DNA of 64,000 nt from Neolewinella litorea (GCF_004803465.1 NZ_SRSF01000003.1:248001-312000), one strand, 5' to 3'. Positions 51,144 to 59,076 are shown, counted from the stretch's first letter. Notes: a model not told the origin generated them from the sequence alone. Numbers and translations: made by a program.

Positions 51144-52010
51144 CTAGCTCACGTCGATTTTCCGGTCCACGCTTGCCTTTGAGCGTACGAAGGACAGGAT
51201 ATCGCGGTTGAGCCGCTCCCGGTGGGTATAGAACAGACCGTGGGGGGCGTCGTCGTATTTGTGGTAGATGGCGTTGGGTAGCATTTCGTGAGTCGCATCG
51301 CCGCCGACCTCTACCGGAACGATCTTGTCTTCCTCCCCGTGGATGATCAGGGTGGGAACGGTAAATTTCTTCAGGTCGTTGCGGAAATCGGTCTTTCCGA
51401 AGGCCTCGATGTAGTCGATGGCGGCCCGACTGGAGCCGGTGAGGGCCATACCCAGCGTCCAGGAGAGGAACTCATCGCTCACCGGGTGGTTGAGCAGTCC
51501 AACACCGTAGAAATTCTTGGCCCAGGAGGCGAGGAAGTTTGGCCGATCCTTCCGAATACCGTCGATCATGCCCTGAAAGACCTTCCATTCCACGCCTTCG
51601 TGGTCGTCGGTTTTGAGCATAAAGGGCGTAACGGCGCTGATCAGCACGGCGGCCGAAACGCGGTCCTGGCCATACTTGCCGATATAGCGGGCCACTTCAC
51701 CACCGCCCATCGAAAATCCTACGAGGGTTACGTCGTGCAAATCGAGTTCCGTAAGCACGGCGTTAAGGTCGTCGGCCAGGGTATCGTAATTGTAGCTTTC
51801 ACCCACTTTGGAGGAATGTCCGAAGCCGCGGCGATCGTAAGCGATGCACCGCAGACCTTCCCGGCTGAGGGGCTCCATCTGGTATTCGAACATGTCTCCC
51901 GTCAGTGGCCATCCGTGGATGAAAACAACGGGTTTGCCGGTACCATATTCCTGGTAGCGGAGTTTGACTTCTTTTCCCGACTTCTGGTCGGTCGTATTGA
52001 TAAATAGCAT
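51144..52010 (-). CDS. Alpha/beta hydrolase, non-heme chloroperoxidase/esterase-like
   Basis: 288 residues from ATG 52010; a TTG three codons earlier exists. Family marks are the oxyanion HGWPLTG (35-41), YDRRGFGHSS, the nucleophile elbow GFSMGGGE with the catalytic serine at about 98, HGEEDKIVP carrying the acid and DAPHGL with the catalytic histidine. Members hydrolyse esters and can show perhydrolase (haloperoxidase) activity; many are of unknown natural substrate. No signal peptide. The promoter region is distinctive: an 8-bp perfect inverted repeat and a sigma70-like TTGACA, unlike the -7 elements elsewhere in this window. It converges with the sulfur operon, sharing the terminator zone. 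Confidence 0.88.
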   Translation of the reverse strand: MLFINTTDQKSGKEVKLRYQEYGTGKPVVFIHGWPLTGDMFEYQMEPLSREGLRCIAYDRRGFGHSSKVGESYNYDTLADDLNAVLTELDLHDVTLVGFSMGGGEVARYIGKYGQDRVSAAVLISAVTPFMLKTDDHEGVEWKVFQGMIDGIRKDRPNFLASWAKNFYGVGLLNHPVSDEFLSWTLGMALTGSSRAAIDYIEAFGKTDFRNDLKKFTVPTLIIHGEEDKIVPVEVGGDATHEMLPNAIYHKYDDAPHGLFYTHRERLNRDILSFVRSKASVDRKIDVS

Positions 52011-52030
52011 AAAGGGCAATCTTTAATTTG

Positions 52031-52051
52031 TGAATATGAATAGCATATTCA
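52031..52051 (-). promoter_or_regulatory. Perfect inverted repeat, candidate operator of the alpha/beta hydrolase gene
   Basis: TGAATATG-AATAG-CATATTCA has eight-base perfect arms and a five-base centre, 20 bases before the ATG at 52010, within a locally AT-rich spacer. On the minus strand it overlaps a TTGACA-N17-TATTCA arrangement running from about 52064 down to 52036. The dyad would cover the -10 region, the classical site for a dimeric repressor. Confidence 0.55.
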
Positions 52052-52081
52052 ATAATATATGTCAATACGCCCTTTGCTTGT

Positions 52082-52726
52082 TTAGTCTCTCCGGCGGCTA
52101 ATGGACAGCCCATCGCGGATGGGGAGGATGACCACCTCCATACGGGGATCGTCGAAGGCCAACTGGTTGTATTCCTTGAGTTTACGCGCGGTGACGTCGC
52201 CGGTAGCGCGGCCGGTCTTACCGTCCCACAAGACGTTGTCGGCCAACAGCAGTCCGCCCGGCGCGAGCCGCTCTACGAGCAGTGGATAATAGTCGGGATA
52301 ACCCCGCTTGTCGCCGTCGAGAAAGATAACGTCGAACGGCCCCGGCAAATCTTCCAGAATAGCTCGTGCCTGCCCTTCGTGGAGAATAATCCGGTCCGCA
52401 AAGGGGGAAAGAGCAAAATGCCGGCGGGCCATGACGGCCGCCTCCGCATCCCCTTCAATGGTGTGCAGGTACCCATCGTCGGCCAGCCCCTCGGCCAGAC
52501 AAAGGCTGGCGTAGCCGGTGAAGGTGCCGATCTCCAGGATCAGGCGCGGACTTTGCAAGCGGGAAAGGAGCGCCAGCAACCGTCCCTGCAGTTGACCGCT
52601 CATCATCTGCGGCGCCAGTGTCTTCAGGTGGGTTTGCCGTTCCACGTATCTCAGGTAGTCGGGCACCGGACCGCTAAGGGCCCCGGCGTATTCCGACTGC
52701 GGATCGATACGGTCGCGCCACGCCAT
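52082..52726 (-). CDS. SAM-dependent O-methyltransferase, class I (catechol OMT-like family 3)
   Basis: 214 residues from MAWRDRIDPQ; the ATG overlaps the TAA of the upstream small gene by one base, which supports this start over the longer frame to 52792. Marks are LILEIGTFTGYASLCLAEGL (SAM motif I), HTIEGDAEAA, FDVIFLDGDKRGYPDYY (motif with the metal-binding DGDK) and PGGLLLADNVLWDG with the metal-binding ADN. These enzymes methylate small catechols or related hydroxyl groups with a divalent cation. The natural substrate in Bacteroidota is unknown. Length is slightly above 210, normal for the family. Confidence 0.9.
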   Translation of the reverse strand: MAWRDRIDPQSEYAGALSGPVPDYLRYVERQTHLKTLAPQMMSGQLQGRLLALLSRLQSPRLILEIGTFTGYASLCLAEGLADDGYLHTIEGDAEAAVMARRHFALSPFADRIILHEGQARAILEDLPGPFDVIFLDGDKRGYPDYYPLLVERLAPGGLLLADNVLWDGKTGRATGDVTARKLKEYNQLAFDDPRMEVVILPIRDGLSISRRRD

Positions 52727-53049
52727 TACCAGGCGTTGGGATCGGTGAGCGGCTCCGTGGAAACGGATTTTTTGGTGGCCACGCGGCGGCACTGTCGTTC
52801 GTAGAGCAGGCGCGCAAGTGCCCGGTGGGGGGCTTCGGTGGTGGCAGCGGGCGACAGGGCCCGGCTTACCTCCCCCTCATCAAGATCGAGGGTATAGCAG
52901 AGGCTCATGAGGTATTCGGGGCGGGTCCGCAGGAGCCCGGCAATGCGGTCGGCCAGCCAGTCCAGCAATTCGGCTTCAGTCATCCCACCGGGTGGCAGGG
53001 GAAAGTCGCGGCGCAGGAGGTCAAGGGCGGTGGAGTTGGCGAGGTTCAC
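52726..53049 (-). CDS. Small conserved-looking hypothetical protein
   Basis: 107 residues, mostly helical, with the central segment MTEAELLDWLADRIAGLLRTRPEYLMSLCYTLDLDEGEVSRAL and a basic C-terminus RQCRRVATKK. No signal peptide or membrane helix. The LL-R-TRPEYLMSLCYTLDLDEGEV pattern looks like a helical sensor of size similar to small regulators but I do not recognise the family. It is coupled to the O-methyltransferase gene by a one-base stop/start overlap, so a shared role or regulation is likely. A near-consensus -7 element (TATCTTTA at about 53053-53060) sits just before its ATG. Confidence 0.65.
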   Translation of the reverse strand: MNLANSTALDLLRRDFPLPPGGMTEAELLDWLADRIAGLLRTRPEYLMSLCYTLDLDEGEVSRALSPAATTEAPHRALARLLYERQCRRVATKKSVSTEPLTDPNAW

Positions 53050-53060
53050 GCCGTAAAGAT

Positions 53061-53095
53061 AAGAGGGCCGCCCCCCAACGGGAGACGGCCCTCTT
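53061..53095 (-). terminator. Intrinsic terminator of the 53-kb coiled-coil gene
   Basis: AAGAGGGCCG at 53061-53070 and CGGCCCTCTT at 53086-53095 are perfect ten-base arms with a 15-base loop; on the minus strand ATCTTTA follows. It lies between the coiled-coil gene stop (53117) and the start of the small gene (53049). Confidence 0.8.
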
Positions 53096-53116
53096 GCATT
53101 TTAAGACCTGAAGGGG

Positions 53117-54133
53117 TTACTTCAGTTCCAGTTCGGTGGTGCCTACCAGGAAGCCTTTGTTGTAAAGCTCCACGGTGTAGGTGCCTTCGAGGTATTCCTG
53201 GCCGGGTACGTTCCACTCGGCGCAGTGGTTGGCGGCATCGCCCTGGAAGTCGAAGGGTACGCTCTTGGTGTAGGGTACCTGTTCGCCCTGGTCGGTGGTC
53301 AGTACACCGCTGCCTTCGGCTTCGATGCTCATGGTCTCACCGTTGGGGTTGACGATACGCATCTGGAAGGTCTCTTCGCCGGTGGTGGCAACCGCATTGT
53401 CGAGGCTGTTGAAGCAGATGTAGAGGCGCTCGACGTTCTTGGCGTTGGTACGACCTACCCAGCGGCCGCTGTTGCGCTGCTTCTGGCCTTCGGCGGTGAT
53501 GTTGTTGGTCTTGATCACGCTGGCGACGTTCACCTTGCGGCTTAGTTCGTTATTGCGGTTGGCCAATTGCTCGCGCTCGCTGACCAGTACGGCCCGCTCG
53601 CTGTTGAGCTGCTCGTTGGTCTGCTGGCTCACCTGGAGGTCGCTGCTCAGCAGGTCGCGCTCGTTGGCGATCCGATCACGGTCCTGGGTAAGCTGCTCGT
53701 TCTTCTGGCGCAGCTCTTCTAGCTCGGCAAGGTAACCGGTGGTTTTGCTACGCAGGTCCTCAAGCTCACGGCGGGCGGCGGCCAGGTTACGGCTGTCGCG
53801 GGTGAGGCTGGTGATCTTCTCGTTCTGCAGGCGGAGTTCCTCCTTCTGCTGATCGATCAGGGCATTCAGTTCCTCGTTGCTGCCGCGCATCTCCTCCAGT
53901 TCCGCCAGCGACTCGTAGTACTGCTTTTCAGCCTGGGCCTTGAATTGCTCCATTTCTACGAGCTCGGTCGAGAGCTGGGCATTCTCGGTGCCCCGGTTCA
54001 TGAAGCTGATGCCGAGAACGGCAAGGGCGATAAGCAGTACCGCGATGATGCCCGCCAGGAGCGGGGTGCGGTTTTTCTGGGGCTTGGGAGCCGGGGTGAA
54101 CTTGGGATCAGGATTATTCTGGTAAGTTGCCAT
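53117..54133 (-). CDS. Membrane-anchored coiled-coil protein (paralog of the 23-kb gene)
   Basis: 338 residues from MATYQNNPDPK; an upstream extension of 41 codons to 54256 is rejected for lack of any natural start context. A proline-rich cytoplasmic tail of 25 residues is followed by one membrane helix (LLAGIIAVLLIALAVLGISF), a coiled coil from about 50 to 210 rich in Glu/Leu/Gln, then a C-terminal beta-rich domain of about 115 residues (VERLYICFNSLDNAVATTG to VGTTELELK). The layout and the beta-domain match the protein at 22.7-23.6 kb. Function unknown. The IWGV/SFMN helix ends and the acidic heptads suggest a periplasmic rod with a small sensing or binding head. Confidence 0.75.
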   Translation of the reverse strand: MATYQNNPDPKFTPAPKPQKNRTPLLAGIIAVLLIALAVLGISFMNRGTENAQLSTELVEMEQFKAQAEKQYYESLAELEEMRGSNEELNALIDQQKEELRLQNEKITSLTRDSRNLAAARRELEDLRSKTTGYLAELEELRQKNEQLTQDRDRIANERDLLSSDLQVSQQTNEQLNSERAVLVSEREQLANRNNELSRKVNVASVIKTNNITAEGQKQRNSGRWVGRTNAKNVERLYICFNSLDNAVATTGEETFQMRIVNPNGETMSIEAEGSGVLTTDQGEQVPYTKSVPFDFQGDAANHCAEWNVPGQEYLEGTYTVELYNKGFLVGTTELELK

Positions 54134-54432
54134 AGGGGCGTTGGTTTGGTGACGGGCCTCCCGGAAAAAGATGGTGCAACGGCCGGGCGACCCAGATGTG
54201 TCTGTTTGTTCGTCAGACGGATTACTAAACGCCTGGTCACGGGTAAGTATTACCAAAAAATGTTAAAGTTTTCGATCCGTATATCCCTACCGGGTGCCAG
54301 ACCCAGCCCGCATTCCGGCCCGCATTGCACCCGCGCGCGCGACAAAAAGGAGTAACAGAAGCCATTGTCAACCTGATCGGGACCCCGACACAGCCGTATG
54401 CCCGATCGCCGGTCCCTGCCTATCTTTCAGCC

Positions 54433-55803
54433 ATGACCCACGCCCGCCGCGCCGCCAAATTTTTGCTGGACGAAGCCCGCACCGACTGGCACGATGCCTC
54501 CCTGTGGCACGTACGATCCAAGCGGGACGGGAGCATTTCCGGGATCCCGGAGTGGGAATCCCTGCGGCAACTGGGTTCCGACATCAAGGACAACGTTTTA
54601 AGTAACCTGGACGCCTACCTGGAAGAATTTGAGGAAAGGGCCACCGCCAACGGGGTGATCGTCCACTGGGCCACCGACGCAGAGGAGCACAACCGCATCG
54701 TCCACGGTATCCTGCAGCACCACGGCGTCGATCGCATCGTGAAGTCGAAATCGATGCTCACCGAGGAATGCGGCCTGAACGACTATCTCGAGACCCAGGG
54801 CGTGGAGGTGGTGGATACGGACCTGGGGGAGCGCATCATTCAGCTCCGGTCCGAACCGCCCAGTCACATCGTGATGCCGGCCATCCACCTCAAGAAAGAG
54901 GAGATCGGAGCGCTCTTCCACGAGAAGTTGGGCACCGAGCCGGGGGCCAGCGATCCGCAGTACCTCACCGAAGCCGCCCGCCAACACCTGCGCGAAAAAT
55001 TCCTGGCGGCCCGGGCCGCCATTACCGGCGTCAACTTCGCGATCGCCGAAACCGGCGGTATCGTGGTCTGCACCAATGAGGGCAACGCCGATATGGGCGT
55101 TCACCTCGCGCCGGTCCAGATTCATTGCATGGGTATCGAGAAGATCATCCCCCGCGCCGAGCACCTGGGTGTCTTTACCCGGCTGCTGGCCCGGAGCGCC
55201 ACCGGTCAACCGGTCACCATTTACACCAGCCATCACCACCGGCCCAAGCCCGGCGGGGAAATGCACGTAGTGATCGTGGACAACGGCCGCACCACCCAGC
55301 TGGGCCGGGAGGATTTCCGCAACAGCCTCAAATGCATCCGTTGCGGTGCCTGTATGAATACCTGCCCGATCTACCGGCGCAGCGGCGGGCACAGCTACGA
55401 CTATACCATCCCCGGGCCCATCGGCAGCATCCTCTCCCCCGGCATCGACCTTAAAAAGCACGGCGATCTGGCCTTCGCGTCCACCCTGTGCGGCAGTTGC
55501 TCCGACGTGTGCCCGGTCAAGATCGACATCCACGAACAGCTCTACAAGTGGCGGCAGATCGTGAGCGCCGAAGGTCACCTCGGAGCCGCGAAACGCCTGC
55601 CCCTGCTCGGTGCCGGCACCGTGCTGCGGCACGATACGCTCTATAATTTCGTCGGGCAGGCCGCCCGCACGGCCCTCCGCCTGGCCCCGCGTGCCGCGGT
55701 TTACCACCGCTTCAATGCCTGGGGGGAGAGCCGGGAATTGCCGGAAATACCCCGCGAGAGTTTCAAGCAGTGGTACGCCCGTACCCAAAATCCGCCGGCG
55801 TGA
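54433..55803 (+). CDS. lutB: LutB-like iron-sulfur lactate-utilisation protein
   Basis: 456 residues from MTHARRAAKF. An upstream in-frame ATG-less extension to 54325 has unrelated composition. The N-terminal part (LDAYLEEFEERATANGVIVHWATDAEEHNRIV, VKSKSMLTEECGLND, AIAETGGIVVCTNEGNADMG) is the LUD domain; two [4Fe-4S] ferredoxin motifs follow, C301-C304-C307-C311 (CIRCGACMNTCP) and C353-C356-C360 (CGSCSDVCP). LutB works with LutA and LutC to oxidise L-lactate to pyruvate. A LutA gene, usually adjacent, is absent from the window. The gene overlaps lutC by four bases (GTGA). Confidence 0.9.
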   Translation: MTHARRAAKFLLDEARTDWHDASLWHVRSKRDGSISGIPEWESLRQLGSDIKDNVLSNLDAYLEEFEERATANGVIVHWATDAEEHNRIVHGILQHHGVDRIVKSKSMLTEECGLNDYLETQGVEVVDTDLGERIIQLRSEPPSHIVMPAIHLKKEEIGALFHEKLGTEPGASDPQYLTEAARQHLREKFLAARAAITGVNFAIAETGGIVVCTNEGNADMGVHLAPVQIHCMGIEKIIPRAEHLGVFTRLLARSATGQPVTIYTSHHHRPKPGGEMHVVIVDNGRTTQLGREDFRNSLKCIRCGACMNTCPIYRRSGGHSYDYTIPGPIGSILSPGIDLKKHGDLAFASTLCGSCSDVCPVKIDIHEQLYKWRQIVSAEGHLGAAKRLPLLGAGTVLRHDTLYNFVGQAARTALRLAPRAAVYHRFNAWGESRELPEIPRESFKQWYARTQNPPA

Positions 55804-56366
55804 GCAGCAAGACGACCATACTCCAGCAGATCCGCGACGCCAAACCCGCGCCGCGTCGCCTGCCCAACTTGCCTCCCGATCCGTCTCCGGATCCCGCGGG
55901 GTGGGAGGAGGCCTTTCGCGAGGTGCTCGCCGCCAGCAAGGCGACCTTCGTTGCGCCCCAGAATTTGCTCGATTACGTAAAGGGGAGCGGGGCCCGGACC
56001 ATCGTATCCACGGTGGCCGGTATCGACGGCACCCTCGACCTGCTGGCCATCGACGACCCCCTCCAATTGGCTGGAGTGGATCTGGCCGTCCTTCCCGCCC
56101 GGCTGGGCGTGGCGGAAAACGGTGCCATGTGGGTGAGCGAGGCGGAGGCTGTGCACCGGGTGCTGCCGTTCATCACCCAGCACCTGCTGCTGGTGCTGGA
56201 ACGGAAAGACCTGGTGGGCACCATGCATGAAGCATACCGGCGGATCGACATCGCGGCCACCGGATTTGGCGTCTTCATCGCCGGGCCGAGCAAGACCGCC
56301 GACATCGAACAAAGCCTGGTCATCGGTGCCCACGGGCCGCGCAGCCTGGTCGTCTGCCTGCGCTGA
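55800..56366 (+). CDS. lutC: LutC-like lactate-utilisation protein
   Basis: 188 residues from GTG 55800 (SSKTTILQQIRDAKP), overlapping the lutB stop by four bases; a longer frame to 55770 would overlap lutB coding. It is a LUD-domain protein: FREVLAASKATFVAPQ, DLAVLPARLGVAENGAMWVSE, VLPFITQHLLLVLE and the closing GPSKTADIEQSLVIGAHGPRSLVVCL. LutC is an accessory of the LutABC lactate oxidase; its chemistry is not fully defined. The terminal hairpin at 56393-56426 ends the lutBC transcript. Confidence 0.9.
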   Translation: MSSKTTILQQIRDAKPAPRRLPNLPPDPSPDPAGWEEAFREVLAASKATFVAPQNLLDYVKGSGARTIVSTVAGIDGTLDLLAIDDPLQLAGVDLAVLPARLGVAENGAMWVSEAEAVHRVLPFITQHLLLVLERKDLVGTMHEAYRRIDIAATGFGVFIAGPSKTADIEQSLVIGAHGPRSLVVCLR

Positions 56367-56392
56367 TCATCTCATCCGGGCAGACATGACAA

Positions 56393-56426
56393 AAGCCCGG
56401 CCCCCGCTGTGCAGAGGGCCGGGCTT
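56393..56426 (-). terminator. Terminator between convergent lutC and rplS
   Basis: AAGCCCGGCCC and GGGCCGGGCTT form a GC-rich stem; on the minus strand TTTTGTC follows, which best fits the end of rplS. It can also end lutC. Confidence 0.85.
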
Positions 56427-56453
56427 CCGAGAGCTGGTGCCTTGGGGCGTGGT

Positions 56454-56801
56454 TTAGACGCGACGCTCCTTGATACGGGCTTTCTTACCTACGCGATCGC
56501 GGAGGTAGAAGAGGCGGCTGCGACGCACCTTGCCGTGCTTTACGACGGTGATGTTGTCGATGCTGGGGGAGGACATGGGGAAGATACGCTCGACGCCAAC
56601 GCCGTTGGACATCTTGCGGACGGTGAAGGTCTTGGTCAGCCCTTCTCCCTTGATCTGGATCACGTCGCCGCGAAACTGCTGAATCCGCGACTTTTCACCC
56701 TCAGTGATGAGGTAGTCGACCACGACGGTGTCACCGGCGCGGAAGGCGGGAAATTCTTTCTTTTTGCTGACTTGTTCGTGTACGAAGGAGATGGCGTCCA
56801 T
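56454..56801 (-). CDS. rplS: 50S ribosomal protein L19
   Basis: 115 residues from [16 protein letters not shown], the family's normal length; the frame is open 22 codons further up, but that stretch contains the promoter element. Recognisable segments are [60 protein letters not shown] and the basic [24 protein letters not shown]19 is placed at the subunit interface of the ribosome. It stands alone here instead of in the rpsP-rimM-trmD-rplS operon. Confidence 0.97.
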   Translation of the reverse strand: MDAISFVHEQVSKKKEFPAFRAGDTVVVDYLITEGEKSRIQQFRGDVIQIKGEGLTKTFTVRKMSNGVGVERIFPMSSPSIDNITVVKHGKVRRSRLFYLRDRVGKKARIKERRV

Positions 56802-56836
56802 GGCTTCTTTAGATTTATACCGCTCGTTGCGGCCCG

Positions 56837-56844
56837 CAAAGGTA
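56837..56844 (-). promoter_or_regulatory. -7 promoter element TACCTTTG of rplS
   Basis: Exact TAnnTTTG match on the minus strand, 35 bases before the ATG at 56801; it falls inside the longer open frame and so supports the shorter protein. Confidence 0.65.
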
Positions 56845-57050
56845 AGATTAATTCCGGCAAACGACAAACCACACCGCGCAGTAAATTATAAGCCGCCGTG
56901 CAAAACACTGGCCGATGCCGGGTTACTTTATCTGTTAACAACGTCAGATGTATAACTTGCCGAACGTTTAATGGTCATGCGTTACTTTAACGGGACCATA
57001 TTAACCCTATCGACATCCGGGACGTTTAATGTTCCATCTATCCTCTAGTT

Positions 57051-57446
57051 ATGAAATCTCTCCTCCTCATCCTGGCCATTTTTCTGACGCCCCTGCTGGT
57101 TACGGACTCGGCTGACGCCCAATCGCTCGGTGCCATCACCCAGGCCCTGGGCAAAGGCGATACCGAAGCCCTCGCTTCCCTGATGGATACGGAGGTTGAA
57201 CTCAGCCTGTTGCAGGACGAGAACCTCTACTCCCGCGATCAGGCCAAGCAAAAACTGGCAGCCTTTTTTGCCGCTAACAAGCCCTCCGGCTTCAGTCAGG
57301 TCCACCAGGGCTCCTCCAAGTCCGACAACGCCGAATACTGCATCGGCAACCTTGCCACCAGCTCAGGTGCCTTCCGCGTATACATCTACGTCGCCAAGCA
57401 AGGCGACCGCATGCTACTCCAGGAACTGCGTTTCGACCGCGAGTAG
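57051..57446 (+). CDS. DUF4783-family secreted protein
   Basis: 131 residues. Signal peptide MKSLLLILAIFLTPLLVTDSADAQ, then SLGAITQALGKGDTEALASLMDTEVELSL and a compact alpha/beta body (FAANKPSGFSQVHQGSSK, YIYVAKQGDRMLLQELRF) that matches the small NTF2-like DUF4783 proteins of Bacteroidota. Likely periplasmic; function unknown. Its last 33 bases overlap the 3' end of the GT9 gene on the opposite strand. No -7 element of the usual form was found upstream. Confidence 0.8.
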   Translation: MKSLLLILAIFLTPLLVTDSADAQSLGAITQALGKGDTEALASLMDTEVELSLLQDENLYSRDQAKQKLAAFFAANKPSGFSQVHQGSSKSDNAEYCIGNLATSSGAFRVYIYVAKQGDRMLLQELRFDRE

Positions 57447-58418
57447 GGCCGCCCGCGCGATGCCCGCCAGGTCCTGCTCCCGCATGCAGCGAAAATGCCC
57501 CTGCGGACAGGCGGCATAACCAATCTTCGAACAGGGCCGGCAAGGCAATCCGGGAACCTCAGCCAGGGTCTGGGCCTGTCCGTCCGGCAAATAAGGATAC
57601 ATGCCCAAGGCCGGCACCGTGTTCCCCCACACGCTCACGATGGGCTTGCGGTAAGCCGCGGCAATGTGCATCAGGCCCGTATCGTGGGTAATGACCACAG
57701 CCGCCTTCCGCACCAGGTCCGCCGAACCGTTCAGGGAGTACCGTCCGCAGGCATTGGTCAAGTGGTCGCCGGTGGCGGCGATGCGTTCCCCCGTTTCCGC
57801 CTCGTCCGGCCCACCCAGCAAGATCACCGGCACGGGCAGTCGCTTACAGATTTCCTTCATCTGCTCCTCCTCCAGCCGCTTGGTAGCGTGGGCCGCACCG
57901 ATGACGAAGGCGACGTAAGGCCGCTCGGGTGCCGCTACCTCCTCCTCCGGGGCGATGAAGTAGTCAAGCCCCCCGCCGTCGTTTGTCACCGATAGTCCGG
58001 CCACGGCCTCCAGGTAGCGGTCGACGATGTGCCGGGCCGGCATCCGGTCCAGCTTGAAGCGGGTCAGGAGAAATTTGCGGAAATTCAGTTTGTCGAAGGT
58101 GCTCACCCGGGGCGGGCGCCGGCCCCGCAGCAGGAGGCCCCAGCGCAGGCGCTGCTTCAGTTCCAGGGTGCGCAGGTTGCCGTGCAGGTCGATCAGGTGG
58201 GTGAAGTTCTCGTTCATCAGCCCCTCGGCGACCTCGGATATGTCCTTTTTGATGGTCCAGAGACGGTCCACGTAGGGATTGTTCCGCAGGGTGGCGGCGA
58301 AGCCCGCCTTGGTGAGGAAGTGTACCTCCGCACCGGTTTGCCTCTTCACACAGCGGATGACCGGAGTGGTCAGCACGATATCCCCGATCGAGGAGAAGCG
58401 GACGATCAGGACCTTGAT
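57414..58418 (-). CDS. GT9-family heptosyltransferase-like glycosyltransferase, non-canonical start
   Basis: About 334 residues if it begins at ATC 58418. The body shows GT9 hallmarks: TTPVIRCVKRQTGAEVHFL, YVDRLWTIKKD, LIDLHGNLRT, VAFVIGAAHATKRL, ILLGGPDE and the donor-binding ITHDTGLMHIAAAYRKPIVSVWG. ADP-heptose:LPS transferases build the inner core at the cytoplasmic face. Relatives start near KVLIVRFSSIGDIVLTTP; this segment is fully encoded just before the first GTG (58376), but no ATG, GTG or TTG precedes it before the in-frame stop at 58467-58469. ATC codons at 58418 (before KVLIV) and 58439 are the only plausible starts. bioD ends 11 bases before the latter. Confidence 0.8.
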   Translation of the reverse strand: MKVLIVRFSSIGDIVLTTPVIRCVKRQTGAEVHFLTKAGFAATLRNNPYVDRLWTIKKDISEVAEGLMNENFTHLIDLHGNLRTLELKQRLRWGLLLRGRRPPRVSTFDKLNFRKFLLTRFKLDRMPARHIVDRYLEAVAGLSVTNDGGGLDYFIAPEEEVAAPERPYVAFVIGAAHATKRLEEEQMKEICKRLPVPVILLGGPDEAETGERIAATGDHLTNACGRYSLNGSADLVRKAAVVITHDTGLMHIAAAYRKPIVSVWGNTVPALGMYPYLPDGQAQTLAEVPGLPCRPCSKIGYAACPQGHFRCMREQDLAGIARAALLAVETQFLE

Positions 58419-58449
58419 GGGGGCTTCGAAATGCGCGATGTCGGAGGAG

Positions 58450-59076
58450 TTAGGAGGGAGGCAAAGTTAGGGGAGTGTCCGCAACCAGTCGCTGCAGCGT
58501 CGGCGCATCGATCCGCGGCAATTCCGGCAAACGCGCCAGCACCCGGGCCCCCGACAGGTGGATGATGATGCGCTCCGACTCCGGATTGTCGCCGTTGAAG
58601 ACGATCCCGGCCAGTTCCACGCCGCGGGACTGAAGCACTTCAATACTCAGCAGGGTATGGTTGATGCTGCCCAGGTAGTGCCGGGAAACCAGAATGACCG
58701 GCAGACCGAGATGAGCGGCCAGGTCGATCATGCAGTGTGTCTCGTTGAGGGGGACCAGTAAGCCACCCGCCCCCTCTACCAGAAGCGGGCGTGGTCCGGT
58801 ATCGGGAAGTTGGAAATCCTGCAGTTGCAGAGATACCCCGTCGAGGCGGGCCGCGTAGTGCGGACTGGCGGGCGTACGCAGGAGATAACGTCCGGAGTGA
58901 TAGCGATTGGCGGGCAGGCCCGTCCACGAGCGCACGCGATCGGCGTCGCCGAAGTCCAGGTCACCGGCCTGCACGGGCTTCCAGTAGTCGGCGTCCAGGG
59001 CCAGCTGCAAGTAGGCACTGGCTACCGTCTTGCCTACTTCGGTACCAATCCCGCTGACAAAGTATCCTTTATTCAT
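58450..59076 (-). CDS. bioD: Dethiobiotin synthetase
   Basis: 208 residues. ATP-dependent ureido-ring closure that makes dethiobiotin from diaminopelargonate, the penultimate biotin step. Motifs are FVSGIGTEVGKTVAS (P-loop, 7-21), WKPVQAG with the catalytic lysine, LVEGAGGLLVPL and LVSRHYLGSINHTLLSIEVL. Length is in the normal range. The ATG overlaps the hemH stop by four bases (ATGA), so it is translationally coupled to hemH. Other biotin genes (bioA, bioB, bioF) are not in the window. Biotin serves the acetyl-CoA carboxylase encoded at 21-30 kb. Confidence 0.94.
   Translation of the reverse strand: MNKGYFVSGIGTEVGKTVASAYLQLALDADYWKPVQAGDLDFGDADRVRSWTGLPANRYHSGRYLLRTPASPHYAARLDGVSLQLQDFQLPDTGPRPLLVEGAGGLLVPLNETHCMIDLAAHLGLPVILVSRHYLGSINHTLLSIEVLQSRGVELAGIVFNGDNPESERIIIHLSGARVLARLPELPRIDAPTLQRLVADTPLTLPPS

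Noticed and set aside
54421-54428. TATCTTTC as a -7 element of lutB
   Set aside because: It differs from the consensus at the last base and sits too close to the ATG at 54433.
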